Source: an uncultured Bacteroidia bacterium (GTDB taxonomy: Bacteria > Bacteroidota > Bacteroidia > Bacteroidales > ML635J-15). From it: a stretch of 64,000 nt of DNA. A model generated the notes under the pieces. That model saw only the letters and a list, made by a program, of their open reading frames with translations, did not search any database and was not told the DNA's origin. This document shows positions 42,729 to 52,496 of the stretch, piece after piece (position 1 is the stretch's first letter; every line of letters begins with the position of its first letter). Made by a program: the position numbers and the translations under genes. The stretch is taken from positions 124,001 to 188,000 of the forward strand of contig CACYQN010000001.1 in assembly GCA_902776565.1 (NCBI GenBank), given 5' to 3'.

Positions 42729-45101
42729 TCAATAGTCCATACCCTTCTTGTTGAACATCATAAATCCGAGATGGAACATAAAATACCAGTTTACCACATC
42801 GTCATCAAGGTAGTTTATGCTGATACCCAAAGGACCGAAACGAGTATTGTAAACCAATGCGACCGATGCCATATAATAATAGTATGAAAATCGTTCCGAA
42901 TAAATAGGCGTGTATATGTTCGATGTCAATTCCTCCTTTATTATCTTGCGGAAAGGCATGTAGAAATAAAATTCAGTTCTCAGATTCAACCTGTCGGTTA
43001 TGTTGAATATAGGCTTCACACCAATTGCAGCATAATTGTTTGCTCGATAATTTGTCAGAAGAAGCGTCTTTGAATTCATCACAGGGGCAAAGGCAGGAGC
43101 AGCAAGCACGCTCGACGAGTAGTTGCGGAACAGAGGTCGGTTACTCATAAACAACTGTGCGTATGCACCTATTGTCAGGTGTTTGAATATTCGTGAGTAA
43201 TAATCGGCGATGAGATTCATCTGGAACCAGCTGTGCCGCTTGATGTATATATCATCAAGTGCAGTTGTAGACCCCGGATTGTTACGTTCCGAGCCGATTA
43301 CATGCCTCAAATCCACGACAAATTCGCGTCCATCGGTAGGATACATCGTATAGTTCAATGTGTTGTAGTTGAACGCAACGTGCTCGGTCATATACTTAAA
43401 GCTCGTAATGTCGGCAGTATCCGACGGTTGGAACGAAGATACCTGAAAATATGAATATTTCTGTTCTCCAGTCGCAAAACCTACCTTGACAATAGAATGC
43501 CGTGACAATGGCGTTATTGCATCCAACCTGAGATTTGATTCGTAGTCGATTATATAGGGCGGTTGGAAACTCATCGACAAAACACGAGAACTTCCCTTGA
43601 AGAAATCGTAGCGGTTTAGAGTAGCAGAAAAATCTAGGGCAAATGGCTGATATGTAGGCACATCCATACGCGCACCCAGCATAGCCGATGCATAAAATCG
43701 TCCGTAATAGAAGTTTGCCCTGAAAAGTCCCGACACCTTGCCGAGCAACTTGTACGACCCACCAATATAAACCATACTTGACGAACCGTTTGACACGACC
43801 GCTCCGAGTCCCAGCGAAGTCCTGTTATCCTTTTTTACCTTGAAATGCACATCAAAAGTACCTGTGGAATCGTTGTACTCTGCAAGCGGAGTTGCCAGTT
43901 TAAACTGATAATCGGAAATCAACTTGTAATAGTTCGACTCAACCGTATTGAAATCCATTGACGAATCTTTCAAATGCTTCTTTATCCTTTTGAGATTCAG
44001 TGCATTTTCTACATAAGACTTCTCCGATTTCTTCAAGTTCCCGTCAACAACAATGCTATCGAATTTCAACTCTGGCAGATTTTCCTTGTATGCCTTGCGT
44101 TCCTCCGACAATTTTTCGGCATCCTTCGTTCGGCTAACCATAGTCTTGATGCTGTCAATCAACTCGTTGCAATGCTCATATCCAATATCTACAACTTGGT
44201 TAAGCTTCTGGAAATCCATTACGCCCACATCCTTGAAAGCAAAACTGATGACGATTCCCTTTTTCTCCTCCAGCTCAACGCTTTTCTGCTCTCCCATGAC
44301 AAGACTTTCGATTTGTGCCAAAAGGTCGTCGGAATCGGGCGGAGTTGACTTGCCAAAGGCGGAAACATATACTCCAATTATTATATCGGGATGGAACACC
44401 TCGCGCATAGTTTCCATAGGGAAATTGTTGTAAATTCCACCGTCATAATACAAAGTGCCGTCAAGGTCCACAGGCTTGAACATTATCGGAATAGCCATCG
44501 AAGCACGGATTGCAGTACCCAAGTCGCCATCGGCAAATACTTTTTCGCGATTGTGATAGACATCGGCAGCCACACATCTAAACGGGACGAACAACTTGTC
44601 GAAATCGTTTCCCGCACCAGCCGAACTTCTTGCAAAAAGGTCGATAAGCCCCAAATCCATAGGTTGCGGAGCAATAATATTGTTAGGCAAAGCCAAGGCT
44701 ACCTTTTTGCTCTTGCGACGCAAATCGACACGAAGCAGAGAAGCGTCGGGCTGCTCAAACTTGAAAAAGTCAATATACTTTGGAGGAATGCTACCCTTGT
44801 AATAGTTTCGGAAACTTTCGCTAGCGAATATTTTCACCATTTCATCCGGCGAATAGCCTGCGGCATACAAGCCTCCAACGATAGCACCCATCGAAGTCCC
44901 CGTAACATAGTCGATAGGAATCCCATGCTCCTCCAATGCCTTTATCACCCCGACGTGAGCATAGCCTTTCGCACCGCCACCGCTTAGGACAAGACCTACA
45001 GTCTGTGCTTTTGTCATTGTGCAAAAGCATAACACACTGACAATCAACAAGAACAATATGTATAATATTCTCCTCAACTGCTTTACAAATAAGATATGCA
45101 A
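42729..45101 (-). CDS. Patatin-like phospholipase fused to an outer-membrane beta-barrel
   Basis: The 790-residue protein has a signal peptide, then a patatin domain: the oxyanion loop GGGAKG (residues 41-46), nucleophile GTSMG (Ser70) and the Asp in YYDGGIYNN near residue 219. A POTRA-like segment follows (about 350-430). The C-terminal 360 residues alternate in beta-strand fashion like an Omp85/TamA-type 16-strand barrel, with short periplasmic turns and a final strand ending in FNKKGMDY. This matches PlpD-type two-partner-like autotransporters, in which the barrel exports the lipase domain. It is likely to act on phospholipids at or outside the outer membrane. Monocistronic. Confidence 0.92.
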   Translation of the reverse strand: MHILFVKQLRRILYILFLLIVSVLCFCTMTKAQTVGLVLSGGGAKGYAHVGVIKALEEHGIPIDYVTGTSMGAIVGGLYAAGYSPDEMVKIFASESFRNYYKGSIPPKYIDFFKFEQPDASLLRVDLRRKSKKVALALPNNIIAPQPMDLGLIDLFARSSAGAGNDFDKLFVPFRCVAADVYHNREKVFADGDLGTAIRASMAIPIMFKPVDLDGTLYYDGGIYNNFPMETMREVFHPDIIIGVYVSAFGKSTPPDSDDLLAQIESLVMGEQKSVELEEKKGIVISFAFKDVGVMDFQKLNQVVDIGYEHCNELIDSIKTMVSRTKDAEKLSEERKAYKENLPELKFDSIVVDGNLKKSEKSYVENALNLKRIKKHLKDSSMDFNTVESNYYKLISDYQFKLATPLAEYNDSTGTFDVHFKVKKDNRTSLGLGAVVSNGSSSMVYIGGSYKLLGKVSGLFRANFYYGRFYASAMLGARMDVPTYQPFALDFSATLNRYDFFKGSSRVLSMSFQPPYIIDYESNLRLDAITPLSRHSIVKVGFATGEQKYSYFQVSSFQPSDTADITSFKYMTEHVAFNYNTLNYTMYPTDGREFVVDLRHVIGSERNNPGSTTALDDIYIKRHSWFQMNLIADYYSRIFKHLTIGAYAQLFMSNRPLFRNYSSSVLAAPAFAPVMNSKTLLLTNYRANNYAAIGVKPIFNITDRLNLRTEFYFYMPFRKIIKEELTSNIYTPIYSERFSYYYYMASVALVYNTRFGPLGISINYLDDDVVNWYFMFHLGFMMFNKKGMDY

Positions 45102-45340
45102 GTTAGTAAGATTATTTCAAACTTTTAGTTTTGTTGAGCGATTTTCATCATAAGATTTTTATGCTTCCCCAATTGATACAAGTATTAATTCTTTGTTGAT
45201 TGATAATCAGTGATTTACTTTGTGTTTGCTTTCGCTGAGAAAAATCATTTAATATTTACAGTGCTAAATTTTTGCCATTCAGCATTAAAAAACTATCTAT
45301 CTGGCAATTTTTTTATAAACTTGCGAACTTTTTTTAGTTA

Positions 45341-45347
45341 GGAGAAA
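45341..45347 (+). promoter_or_regulatory. Shine-Dalgarno-like site for the steroid-reductase-like gene
   Basis: GGAGAAA lies just before ATG 45352. Such sites are less common in Bacteroidota than AT-rich leaders, and it supports this start codon. Confidence 0.5.
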
Positions 45348-45351
45348 TAGG

Positions 45352-46152
45352 ATGGAAGCTATATTTACGCCCGAATTTTTCAATACGATGCTGATTATCA
45401 TGGCAGTCGTTGGTTTGGTTGTGTTTATTTCACTTTATTTTGTTGATGCTGGCTACGGCAAGATGATTTCGGCAAAGTGGGGACCCGCAATGCCAAACAA
45501 GTGGGGGTGGATGCTGATGGAGTGCCCTGTGTTTTTTATAGTGCTATACCTTTGGTGGACTGCCGCATCCGAAATCAAGTATAACGCTCCGTACCTGTTG
45601 TTCTTCCTGTTCTTCGAACTGCACTATTTTCAGCGTTCGTTCATCTTCCCGTTCTTGCTCAAGGGCAAGTCGAAGATGCCGATTGCGATAATGGCGATGT
45701 CGGTAATATGGAACCTGATAAACGGCTACATACAGGGTTACTGGCTGTTCCACCTTGCACCTGCAAATCCAACATATAGCGTGCTGTATTCTACCGATTG
45801 GCTCACGAGCTGGCAGTTTATCGCAGGAACTATCATTTTCTTTACCGGAATGTTCATCAACTTGAATTCCGACCATGTTATCCGCCATCTGCGCAAGCCT
45901 GGCGATACCAACCATTATCTTCCAAAGAAAGGTATGTATAGGTATGTCACCAGCGCCAACTATTTTGGCGAAATTACCGAATGGCTCGGCTTTGCAATCC
46001 TTACCTATTCTTGGGCAGGAGCCTTGTTCTTCTGGTTCTCGTGCTGCAACCTTGTGCCCCGTGCAAATTCCATATACCACAAGTATGAGAATGAATTCGC
46101 TGAGGAGTTTGACAGGAAGAAGCTGAAGAGGATTATTCCGTTTATTTATTAA
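45352..46152 (+). CDS. 3-oxo-5-alpha-steroid 4-dehydrogenase family membrane protein
   Basis: The 266-residue protein has about six membrane segments and ends with the family's C-terminal motif: YRYVTSANYFGEITEWLGFA, then NLVPRANSIYHKYE. This matches the steroid 5-alpha-reductase family (PF02544-like), which reduces a C=C bond next to a carbonyl using NADPH. Bacteroidota commonly have one copy; some gut members use it on steroid or bile-acid derivatives, but the substrate here is unknown. It has a Shine-Dalgarno-like GGAG upstream and stands alone. Confidence 0.88.
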   Translation: MEAIFTPEFFNTMLIIMAVVGLVVFISLYFVDAGYGKMISAKWGPAMPNKWGWMLMECPVFFIVLYLWWTAASEIKYNAPYLLFFLFFELHYFQRSFIFPFLLKGKSKMPIAIMAMSVIWNLINGYIQGYWLFHLAPANPTYSVLYSTDWLTSWQFIAGTIIFFTGMFINLNSDHVIRHLRKPGDTNHYLPKKGMYRYVTSANYFGEITEWLGFAILTYSWAGALFFWFSCCNLVPRANSIYHKYENEFAEEFDRKKLKRIIPFIY

Positions 46153-46160
46153 TGGGTTCA

Positions 46161-46240
46161 AAGTTCAATCGTAGCGGCGCAATGCTTTGCGCTCGTTCAA
46201 AAGTTCAATCGTAGCGGCGCAATGCTTTGCGCTCGTTCAA
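46161..46240. repeat. 40-bp tandem duplication
   Basis: Two identical 40-base units (46161-46200 and 46201-46240) lie head to tail. Each contains a GGCGCAA...TTTGCGC inverted repeat and GTTCAA words at its ends. More GTTCAAAG words follow to 46257. Confidence 0.9.
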
Positions 46241-46329
46241 AAGTTCAAAGTTCAAGGTGGATAAGGCACAAAGTCTTACAGCCTGACGATGTTTTGATTG
46301 TCCGTGTGTTTATAGATTAGATTCGTTTG

Positions 46330-46361
46330 TTGTTGAGACGCAAAATTTTGCGTTTCAACAA
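46330..46361. repeat. Palindrome GTTGAGACGCAAAA/TTTTGCGTTTCAAC
   Basis: Arms of 14 bases meet with no loop and one G-U type mismatch. Short palindromes of this word type are widespread between genes in Bacteroidota. Confidence 0.7.
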
Positions 46362-46370
46362 TATACAATA

Positions 46371-46428
46371 AAAAATCCCCCATTTCGTCATCCTGAACTT
46401 GTTTCATGATCTGAAATGGGGATTTTTG
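46371..46428 (-). terminator. Terminator of the zinc-ribbon/TPM operon, with a repeat-derived loop
   Basis: AAAAATCCCC(C)ATTTC (46371-46386) pairs with GAAATGGGGATTTTT (46413-46427), with one bulge, and ends in T on the minus strand. The 26-base loop (TCCTGAACTTGTTTCA core) is nearly the same as the loop of the terminator at 48486. Confidence 0.8.
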
Positions 46429-46430
46429 TT

Positions 46431-47267
46431 TTAGAAGCCTCCGCCTGAATGCCCGCCTCCCGACGAGCCGTGACCGCTGCTGCCACTGCCGCTACTCTTG
46501 GGCGAGTAGGTTCTCGTCGTGAACGATCTTACAAATTTTGTGCTTTCTTTTGTCAATTTGAATGAACCTTGCTTCTTGTAGTCGTTTGCGCTGGTGGCTT
46601 TAAATACAAGTTTGTATTTTTTGCGGTGAAGCCCCCAGATAAGCCATGCAAAAAGCAATGCAAATATTCCGCATTTCCATTTAGGAAACGAAATATCATA
46701 TAGGTAATCTTCTTCGACTGCGTTGATAAACCACATTATTTCACCGTAATAATCCTCGCTCTGGTACAGAGGTTTCATGCTTTCTGCATAACTGTCAACC
46801 CTGTCGCCAATAACCGACATTTCTGCCAGACGACCGGCGTCGTAATAGCGGTTTCTGCCGTAGGCCTGGTCTATAATCAGCATAACGCCATCGGCCTTGA
46901 AATCGTTGTAGTCGTAGAAATCCTGAATGTACACGTCTGATGGCGCGTAGTCGTTGAAGGATGGTTTGGGATTCTCGTTTATGGTTACGATTGCAATGTC
47001 GAGCCCGGTTTTGCTCATGAATTCGCGGCAACGCTGCTTGATTTGAATGCGCTGGGTCTCTGTCAAAAGCTCTGCGTAGTCGTAAATCTTGTAAGATGTA
47101 TCGACGTAAGGCGTTGTAAGAACATATTCGATGTTTGCCTCCGTTACTTGGAACTTTTTTACATGCGGTTCGCTTTCTGTCCTTTCTCCTATTGAATAAA
47201 TGTCACCTTGTGCAAATCCATACAAACAGGCAACCAGAAGCAGTATTGTTGAAAAAATATTCTTCAT
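46431..47267 (-). CDS. TPM domain protein, membrane-anchored
   Basis: The 278-residue product has a signal peptide (ending near YGFAQ), then a TPM domain (about residues 55-180: YDYAELLTETQRIQIKQ, LDIAIVTIN, DGVMLIIDQ, YYDAGRLAE). A membrane segment follows near residues 197-212, and the tail is Gly/Ser/His rich (SGSGSSGHGSSGGGHSGGGF region). TPM proteins include photosystem II repair factors and YgcG-like proteins and are thought to be metal-dependent phosphatases or assembly factors, but the bacterial role is open. A strong Shine-Dalgarno AAAGGAGGT lies four bases upstream. It follows the zinc-ribbon gene by 14 bases. Confidence 0.88.
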   Translation of the reverse strand: MKNIFSTILLLVACLYGFAQGDIYSIGERTESEPHVKKFQVTEANIEYVLTTPYVDTSYKIYDYAELLTETQRIQIKQRCREFMSKTGLDIAIVTINENPKPSFNDYAPSDVYIQDFYDYNDFKADGVMLIIDQAYGRNRYYDAGRLAEMSVIGDRVDSYAESMKPLYQSEDYYGEIMWFINAVEEDYLYDISFPKWKCGIFALLFAWLIWGLHRKKYKLVFKATSANDYKKQGSFKLTKESTKFVRSFTTRTYSPKSSGSGSSGHGSSGGGHSGGGF

Positions 47268-47271
47268 CTTG

Positions 47272-47280
47272 ACCTCCTTT
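47272..47280 (-). promoter_or_regulatory. Strong Shine-Dalgarno site for the TPM gene
   Basis: On the minus strand AAAGGAGGT lies four bases before ATG 47267, between the upstream stop codon and the TPM start. It is an unusually full match for Bacteroidota. Confidence 0.65.
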
Positions 47281-47281
47281 C

Positions 47282-48352
47282 TTAATCAAATAGAATAGCG
47301 AATAATGTTGCAATTCCAAATCCCAATGCGAAGAGAATCAGGAAGAACAGTGCTGATTTGCCTTTGGATATGGGAATATCTCCGACAATTTTCCCCGTTT
47401 GTCCGTTCATTGCAAAAGAGTAGGGTTTGCCTTTGACAAAAGTGTTCAGCATCCATACGGGCAGCAATACATAGTCAACGTTTTCTATCTTGCAGTTGAT
47501 GTCTTCTTTGGACGAGACAAGCACACCGTTGATTGTTGATGTGAGCGACTGTTTTAACGAATTGTTCATTCTGAGGTTTGCCCGGTCTTCGTTATCTTCT
47601 GCGCTTACATCGTATTTTTCGGCCAAAAATCCGGACAAATACGAATAATTGAACGGTATCAGTGCCTCAAATTTGAACGGCTCGATGGAGTCCATCAGGT
47701 TGTCATCGAATTTTTCGCTTCCATCGGCAGGAACTCTCTCAAAACTTTCCATTCCTTCACGATATTCGTGGTAAACATTGGTTTGCGTGCATTTATAGTC
47801 GCCTTCGCGCCATGTTTTTGCCAGTTCGTGCCTTTCTCCATCGATATAGCCTTCCGATTGTCCGTCGTAAAGCCAGAAAGGGATGTAAACACCGGTAATT
47901 TTCTCAATGTTTTCCTTCTGTCCGAACTCTTTTGGAGCAAGGAAACGCTTTTTCCTTAGACCGTTGTATGCTGTTATTGCCTGTTGCTTTGTCGTCGAGA
48001 ACGGGATTACATATTTCGGGCGGAATTTGCCTTCAAGTCTCGACTTTAAAATTCCTGTGCTACCACAGTAAACACAGAAAGTAGAAGCCGTGTTCTCGTC
48101 GGTAACCATTTCTGCACCACAGTTTTGGCAACGGTAAAGATTGAGTTGCGGTTGGTCTGGGTCTGGCGTGGTATCTTCTTTGTAATCAGACTTGTTGATG
48201 TCGATGTCCGCATCGGATTTTGCCTCCGTCATTTTCAGGATTTCTTCTTCGGAGAACTCCGCGCCGCAGGTTTCGCACACCCAAAGCCCTTTTTCTGCGT
48301 TGTAGGGCAACGAAGAACCGCAACCGGGACATTTTAATACGGTAGTATCCAT
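47282..48352 (-). CDS. Double zinc-ribbon membrane protein
   Basis: The 356-residue protein carries two zinc-ribbon pairs, CPGC...CETC (residues 8-30) and CQNC...CVYC (about 75-97). After these come KYVIPFSTTKQQAITAY, VYIPFWLYDGQSEGYIDG and LIPFNYSYLSGFLAEKYD, and a single membrane helix at residues 333-354. A paralogue with the same order of parts is at 52567-53721. The zinc ribbons presumably face the cytoplasm, and the middle region has the size of a substrate or lipid-binding domain, but function is unknown. It is the first gene of an operon with the TPM gene. Confidence 0.82.
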   Translation of the reverse strand: MDTTVLKCPGCGSSLPYNAEKGLWVCETCGAEFSEEEILKMTEAKSDADIDINKSDYKEDTTPDPDQPQLNLYRCQNCGAEMVTDENTASTFCVYCGSTGILKSRLEGKFRPKYVIPFSTTKQQAITAYNGLRKKRFLAPKEFGQKENIEKITGVYIPFWLYDGQSEGYIDGERHELAKTWREGDYKCTQTNVYHEYREGMESFERVPADGSEKFDDNLMDSIEPFKFEALIPFNYSYLSGFLAEKYDVSAEDNEDRANLRMNNSLKQSLTSTINGVLVSSKEDINCKIENVDYVLLPVWMLNTFVKGKPYSFAMNGQTGKIVGDIPISKGKSALFFLILFALGFGIATLFAILFD

Positions 48353-48437
48353 TTTTATAATATTTAGGACTTCAACTTTTGTAACTTCCTCATACTTTGT
48401 GAAGTCCGTTAAACAAAGTTTGAGAATAAAGACATTG

Positions 48438-48445
48438 CAAATCTA
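48438..48445 (-). promoter_or_regulatory. Possible -7 element for the zinc-ribbon/TPM operon
   Basis: This reads TAGATTTG on the minus strand, 85 bases before the start codon. It is a match to TAnnTTTG but without a clear -33. Confidence 0.35.
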
Positions 48446-48485
48446 CAAATTTTATCTTTATGACGTTATGTTGATTGTAAAATAA

Positions 48486-48539
48486 AAAATCCTCCTTCCG
48501 TCATTCTGAACTTGTTTCAGAATCTAGAAGGAGGATTTT
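48486..48539 (-). terminator. Terminator of alaS, with a repeat-derived loop
   Basis: AAAATCCTCCTTC (about 48486-48498) pairs with GAAGGAGGATTTT (48527-48539). The loop is a TCATTCTGAACTTGTTTCAG sequence shared in near-identical form with the terminator at 46371. Confidence 0.82.
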
Positions 48540-48556
48540 GTTGCAGTATAGTCTAT

Positions 48557-51181
48557 TTACAATACCTTTTCTATTTCAGCCTTTGCAAACGAAATGGCAT
48601 CGTCAATCTTTGAGATGTCCTTTCCGCCTGCGGTTGCCATAAACGGCTGTCCACCGCCACCACCTTGCATAAGCTTTGCCGATTCACGGACAAGGTTTCC
48701 TGCGTTCAAGTCTTTGTCCTTAACAAGGTTGTCGGACAAAGCAATGGCAAGTGCCGGCTTGTCGTCGCAAACGCTACCAACTATGCAGGCAAAGTTACTG
48801 AGCTCGCCACGAAGCTGCGTGCAGATTTCCTTGATGTCGTTTCCGTTGTGTCCGTCGATGCGCGTGCAGATGAAAGTGGTTCCATTGCGGTTTTCTGCTT
48901 TTTCAATCAACGATTTCTTCAACGACTTAAGTTCTTCCAACTTGTATGCTTCGACTTGCTTCTTGAGCGTGGCGTTTTCGTTCATCATTGTCTCGATTCC
49001 GCCTACAAGGTTCTTAGCGTTGTTGAACTTGGCCGAGATTTCGCTCAAGGTGTCGATTTGCTTGAAGATGTATTCCTGTGCTGCCTTGCCGGTTATTGCC
49101 TCGATACGGCGTACGCCTGCAGCAATTGCACTTTCCGAAATTATCTTGAAGAAGCCAATCTGTCCTGTGCTTGCAACATGAGTACCACCGCAGAGTTCTA
49201 TTGAGTCGCCGAACTTTATTACGCGGACAACCTTTCCGTACTTTTCACCGAAAAGTGCCATTGCACCCATTGCTTTGGCTTCCTCGATGTTTGCCGAACG
49301 GTTTTCTTCCTTCACGATGTTCTGGCGGATTAACTCGTTGACAATGATTTCGGTCTGGCGAATTTCCTCGGCAGTCATCTTGTTGAAGTGGGCAAAGTCG
49401 AAACGCAGTCTTTCGTCGTTAACCATCGAACCTTTCTGCTCAACGTGAGTACCGAGAACCGAACGCAAAGCATAGTGCAGAAGGTGGGTTGCGGTGTGGT
49501 TGTTGGTGATTTCGGTACGGCGTGCAGCGTCAACAATGATTTCAAAATTGCCGTCGATGTTCTGCGGCATTTCCTTGGTAACGTGGATGCGCAGGTTGTG
49601 TTCTTCTATTGTATTAATAATAGGTATGCGCTTTTCACCGTCAACGATTACGCCCTTGTCGCCAACCTGACCGCCTTTTTCGGCGTAGAAAGGTGTGCGG
49701 TCGAAGACAATGTGGTACAAAGTTTCGTTTTTCTGTACGACCTTGCGGTAGCGAAGTATGCTTGCGTTTTCGCGGAGGCTGTCGTATCCGGTAAATTCGC
49801 AGTCGGCTTCATCGACGATTACCCAGTCGTCGGTGTTAACCTCGGCGGCGTTGCGGGCGCGTTCCTTCTGCTTTGCCATTTCGGCATCAAAATCAGGCTT
49901 GTTTACGGTGTAGCCTTTTTCGCGAGCAATAAGTTCGGTAAGGTCGAGCGGGAATCCGTAGGTGTCGTACAGCAGGAATGCCTGAACACCCGAAATTTCG
50001 GTCTTGCCTTCCGATTTCAGCTTGTCCATTTCGGTGTCGAGCAGACGCAGACCGCGTTCGAGCGTGCGCAGGAATACGGTTTCTTCCTCGTTGATGACCT
50101 TTTCGACCAAAGTCTTCTGCGAAACGAGTTCGGGGAAAGAGTCGCCCATAAGGTCAACCAAAGTATCTACCAGTTTGTACATGAACGGAGTCTTGATGTC
50201 GAGGAAGGAATATGCGTAGCGAACGGCGCGGCGCAGGATTCGGCGGATTACATAGCCTGCCTTGTTGTTTGATGGCAGCTGACCGTCGGCAATAGCGAAC
50301 GAAACTGCTCTCAAATGGTCGGCAACTACGCGCAAAGCGATGTCGGTTTTGTTGTCCACGCCATATTTTTTGCCCGAAATCTTTGAGATTTCACCAATAA
50401 TTGTCTGGAAAATGTCGGTGTCGTAGTTCGACTTTTTGCCTTGCAGTACTGCGCACAGACGTTCGAAGCCCATACCTGTATCAATATGCTTCTGTGGTAG
50501 AGGTTCGAGTGTGCCGTCGGCCTTGCGGTTGTATTGGATGAACACAAGGTTCCAAATTTCAATCACTTGCGGATTATCCTTGTTTACAAGTTCTGCACCT
50601 GCGACTTTTGCACGCTCGTCGTCGTCGCGCAGGTCGATGTGAATTTCGGAGCAAGGTCCGCAGGGGCCTTGGTCGCCCATTTCCCAGAAGTTATCCTTCT
50701 TCGAACCGTAGATAATGCGGTCTTTCGGGACATATTTCAGCCAGAAGTTTTCGGCTTCGTGGTCGATGTCGAGGTTTTCCTTCGGGTCGCCACCGAAAAC
50801 TGTCACATACAGACGGTTCTTGTCGATTCCGTATTCTTCGGTAAGCAGATTCCACGCAAGGCGGATGGCGTCTTCCTTGAAATAGTCGCCAAACGACCAG
50901 TTTCCAAGCATCTCGAACATTGTGTGATGGTAGGTGTCGTGTCCTACGTCCTCAAGGTCGTTGTGCTTTCCCGAAACGCGCAGACATTTCTGCGAGTCGG
51001 CCACGCGAAGCGATTCGGGCTTGCGTATTCCGAGGAAAATATCCTTGAACTGGTTCATGCCGGCATTTGTAAACATCAGGGTTGGGTCGCCCTTTACTAT
51101 CATCGAGGAACTCGGAACAATCTTATGGCCGTTTCTCTCGAAGTAACTCTTGAATCTTGCTCTTATCTCTTTTGAGTTCAT
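48557..51181 (-). CDS. alaS: Alanyl-tRNA synthetase
   Basis: AlaS charges tRNA-Ala. The 874-residue product has the class II core ([20 protein letters not shown], then the GMGFERL motif 3), an editing domain with [11 protein letters not shown] near residue 560 and [13 protein letters not shown] near residue 660, and a C-terminal oligomerisation domain ending with Gly-rich [10 protein letters not shown]. Every part is complete. It is transcribed divergently from an M23 peptidase gene, an arrangement common in Bacteroidota, with overlapping promoters between. Confidence 0.99.
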   Translation of the reverse strand: MNSKEIRARFKSYFERNGHKIVPSSSMIVKGDPTLMFTNAGMNQFKDIFLGIRKPESLRVADSQKCLRVSGKHNDLEDVGHDTYHHTMFEMLGNWSFGDYFKEDAIRLAWNLLTEEYGIDKNRLYVTVFGGDPKENLDIDHEAENFWLKYVPKDRIIYGSKKDNFWEMGDQGPCGPCSEIHIDLRDDDERAKVAGAELVNKDNPQVIEIWNLVFIQYNRKADGTLEPLPQKHIDTGMGFERLCAVLQGKKSNYDTDIFQTIIGEISKISGKKYGVDNKTDIALRVVADHLRAVSFAIADGQLPSNNKAGYVIRRILRRAVRYAYSFLDIKTPFMYKLVDTLVDLMGDSFPELVSQKTLVEKVINEEETVFLRTLERGLRLLDTEMDKLKSEGKTEISGVQAFLLYDTYGFPLDLTELIAREKGYTVNKPDFDAEMAKQKERARNAAEVNTDDWVIVDEADCEFTGYDSLRENASILRYRKVVQKNETLYHIVFDRTPFYAEKGGQVGDKGVIVDGEKRIPIINTIEEHNLRIHVTKEMPQNIDGNFEIIVDAARRTEITNNHTATHLLHYALRSVLGTHVEQKGSMVNDERLRFDFAHFNKMTAEEIRQTEIIVNELIRQNIVKEENRSANIEEAKAMGAMALFGEKYGKVVRVIKFGDSIELCGGTHVASTGQIGFFKIISESAIAAGVRRIEAITGKAAQEYIFKQIDTLSEISAKFNNAKNLVGGIETMMNENATLKKQVEAYKLEELKSLKKSLIEKAENRNGTTFICTRIDGHNGNDIKEICTQLRGELSNFACIVGSVCDDKPALAIALSDNLVKDKDLNAGNLVRESAKLMQGGGGGQPFMATAGGKDISKIDDAISFAKAEIEKVL

Positions 51182-51230
51182 TTGTTAATCCGTTGATTAT
51201 CAATAATAATTTTCTGTATCGTTTCAAAAA

Positions 51231-51262
51231 TTTTGCAAAATTAAACAATATTGTTAATTTTG
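51231..51262 (+). promoter_or_regulatory. Promoter for the M23 peptidase gene
   Basis: TTTG within TTTTG (51231-51235), 19 bases, then TAATTTTG (51255-51262). The start codon is at 51295. Confidence 0.6.
51236..51243 (-). promoter_or_regulatory. -7 promoter element for alaS
   Basis: This reads TAATTTTG on the minus strand, 54 bases before the alaS start. It lies inside the spacer of the divergent M23 promoter, so polymerase binding to one side may exclude the other. Confidence 0.45.
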
Positions 51263-51294
51263 CACCGTTTTTTGTTAAAAACTATTATCAACAG

Positions 51295-52272
51295 ATGAGG
51301 TTGTTTAAGAAAAAATATAAGTTCAACCGCGAGTCGTTGCAGTACGAGGAAGTGAAATTCAGTTTCAAGAGATTCCTCGCAAGGATGATTCCTTATACAA
51401 TTTCATCTGTTATCTTTGGCGCAGTGATAATGTTCCTGTACATTGTTGTGTTTGAGTCGCCTGAAGAAAAAATCCTGCGTTCCGAAAACGAATATCTGGA
51501 GAAGAATTTCAAGGATATGAGCCGCCGACTGGAACAGAGCGACAGTCTTCTGAACGAAATGGCAAAGCGTGATAATTACATCTATCGTTCTTTGTTTGAG
51601 CAAGATACAATTCCTTGTACAATACGTAATGCTGGTACTGGCGGTTCCGATGCTTATTCAAAGTACGATGGTTATGAGACTTCAGACCTTGTAAAAAATG
51701 TAGCCAAGAAACTAGACCGCATCGAGTCGAAGATGAATGTACAGAGCATGTCCTACGTTACAATTCTTGACGAAATAAAACACCGCGAGAAGATAAGTTC
51801 CTCTCTGCCGGTTTTCCAGCCGATTCGTCCTGGAGACCTGACAAGCATAGGTTCCTACTTCGGCTATCGTATGCACCCGGTGCTTCATTTCTTGCGTATG
51901 CACACTGGTATTGATATGAACGCTGCACCCGGGACTCCTGTTTATGCTGCAGGCGATGGCGTTGTTGTTACTGCCGACGGCAACAATCACGGTTACGGCA
52001 ATATGGTTGAAATCGACCATAAGGTTGACGGACTTTCGTCGCGTTATGCCCACCTTAGCAAGATTCTGGTTAAGAAAGGTCAGCAAGTTAAGCGAGGAGA
52101 ACTGATTGGCAAGGTCGGTAGCACAGGCATGTCCACTGGTCCGCATTTGCACTACGAAGTTCTGATTGACGGCAAGCAGGTAAATCCGCTGAGATATATG
52201 ATTACACCGACAGCCGACGAGTACAAGGCTATGATTGAGGCTGCCAACTACACGGGTGTTTCGTTTGACTAG
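51295..52272 (+). CDS. M23 family metallopeptidase, membrane-anchored
   Basis: The product from ATG 51295 is 325 residues; a frame open to 51157 adds no credible start. It has a basic cytoplasmic N-terminus, one membrane segment (about residues 34-55), a coiled-coil region (about 58-90) and a C-terminal LytM domain. The domain shows the zinc ligands in HTGIDM near residue 203, RYAHL, and PHLHYEV near residue 283. Such proteins cut peptide cross-links of peptidoglycan, or activate amidases if inactive; the zinc residues are all present here. The layout matches Bacteroidota homologues encoded opposite alaS. Confidence 0.92.
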   Translation: MRLFKKKYKFNRESLQYEEVKFSFKRFLARMIPYTISSVIFGAVIMFLYIVVFESPEEKILRSENEYLEKNFKDMSRRLEQSDSLLNEMAKRDNYIYRSLFEQDTIPCTIRNAGTGGSDAYSKYDGYETSDLVKNVAKKLDRIESKMNVQSMSYVTILDEIKHREKISSSLPVFQPIRPGDLTSIGSYFGYRMHPVLHFLRMHTGIDMNAAPGTPVYAAGDGVVVTADGNNHGYGNMVEIDHKVDGLSSRYAHLSKILVKKGQQVKRGELIGKVGSTGMSTGPHLHYEVLIDGKQVNPLRYMITPTADEYKAMIEAANYTGVSFD

Positions 52273-52365
52273 TGAAAGGCTTGCAGAAGACCAGGCTAAA
52301 AGAAGACCTGTCTAACGGAAGAACAGCCTGTCTGCTTTGAACCGTTGAACTTTGAACCCTTGAAT

Positions 52366-52416
52366 CCCATGAATTGTACAGTCGTTGCGCGCAACGACTC
52401 TACATCGAATCATGGG
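52366..52416. repeat. Dispersed palindrome GTCGTTG-CAACGAC, copy 2, in a larger hairpin
   Basis: CCCATGA (52366-52372) pairs with TCATGGG (52410-52416) and encloses GTCGTTG-CGCG-CAACGAC (52381-52398). The inner 29 bases match 28926-28954 with about three differences. Confidence 0.75.
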
Positions 52417-52496
52417 CGAACGTTAAACTTTGAACCTTAAACGTTAAACGTCCTTAGTCATTCAAACTTTTCTTTCAAATAAATCGTCAATCGTAC

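Noticed and set aside
51157..51294. M23 peptidase start at 51157
   Set aside because: The extra residues overlap alaS and its promoter region; ATG 51295 follows a well-matched promoter.
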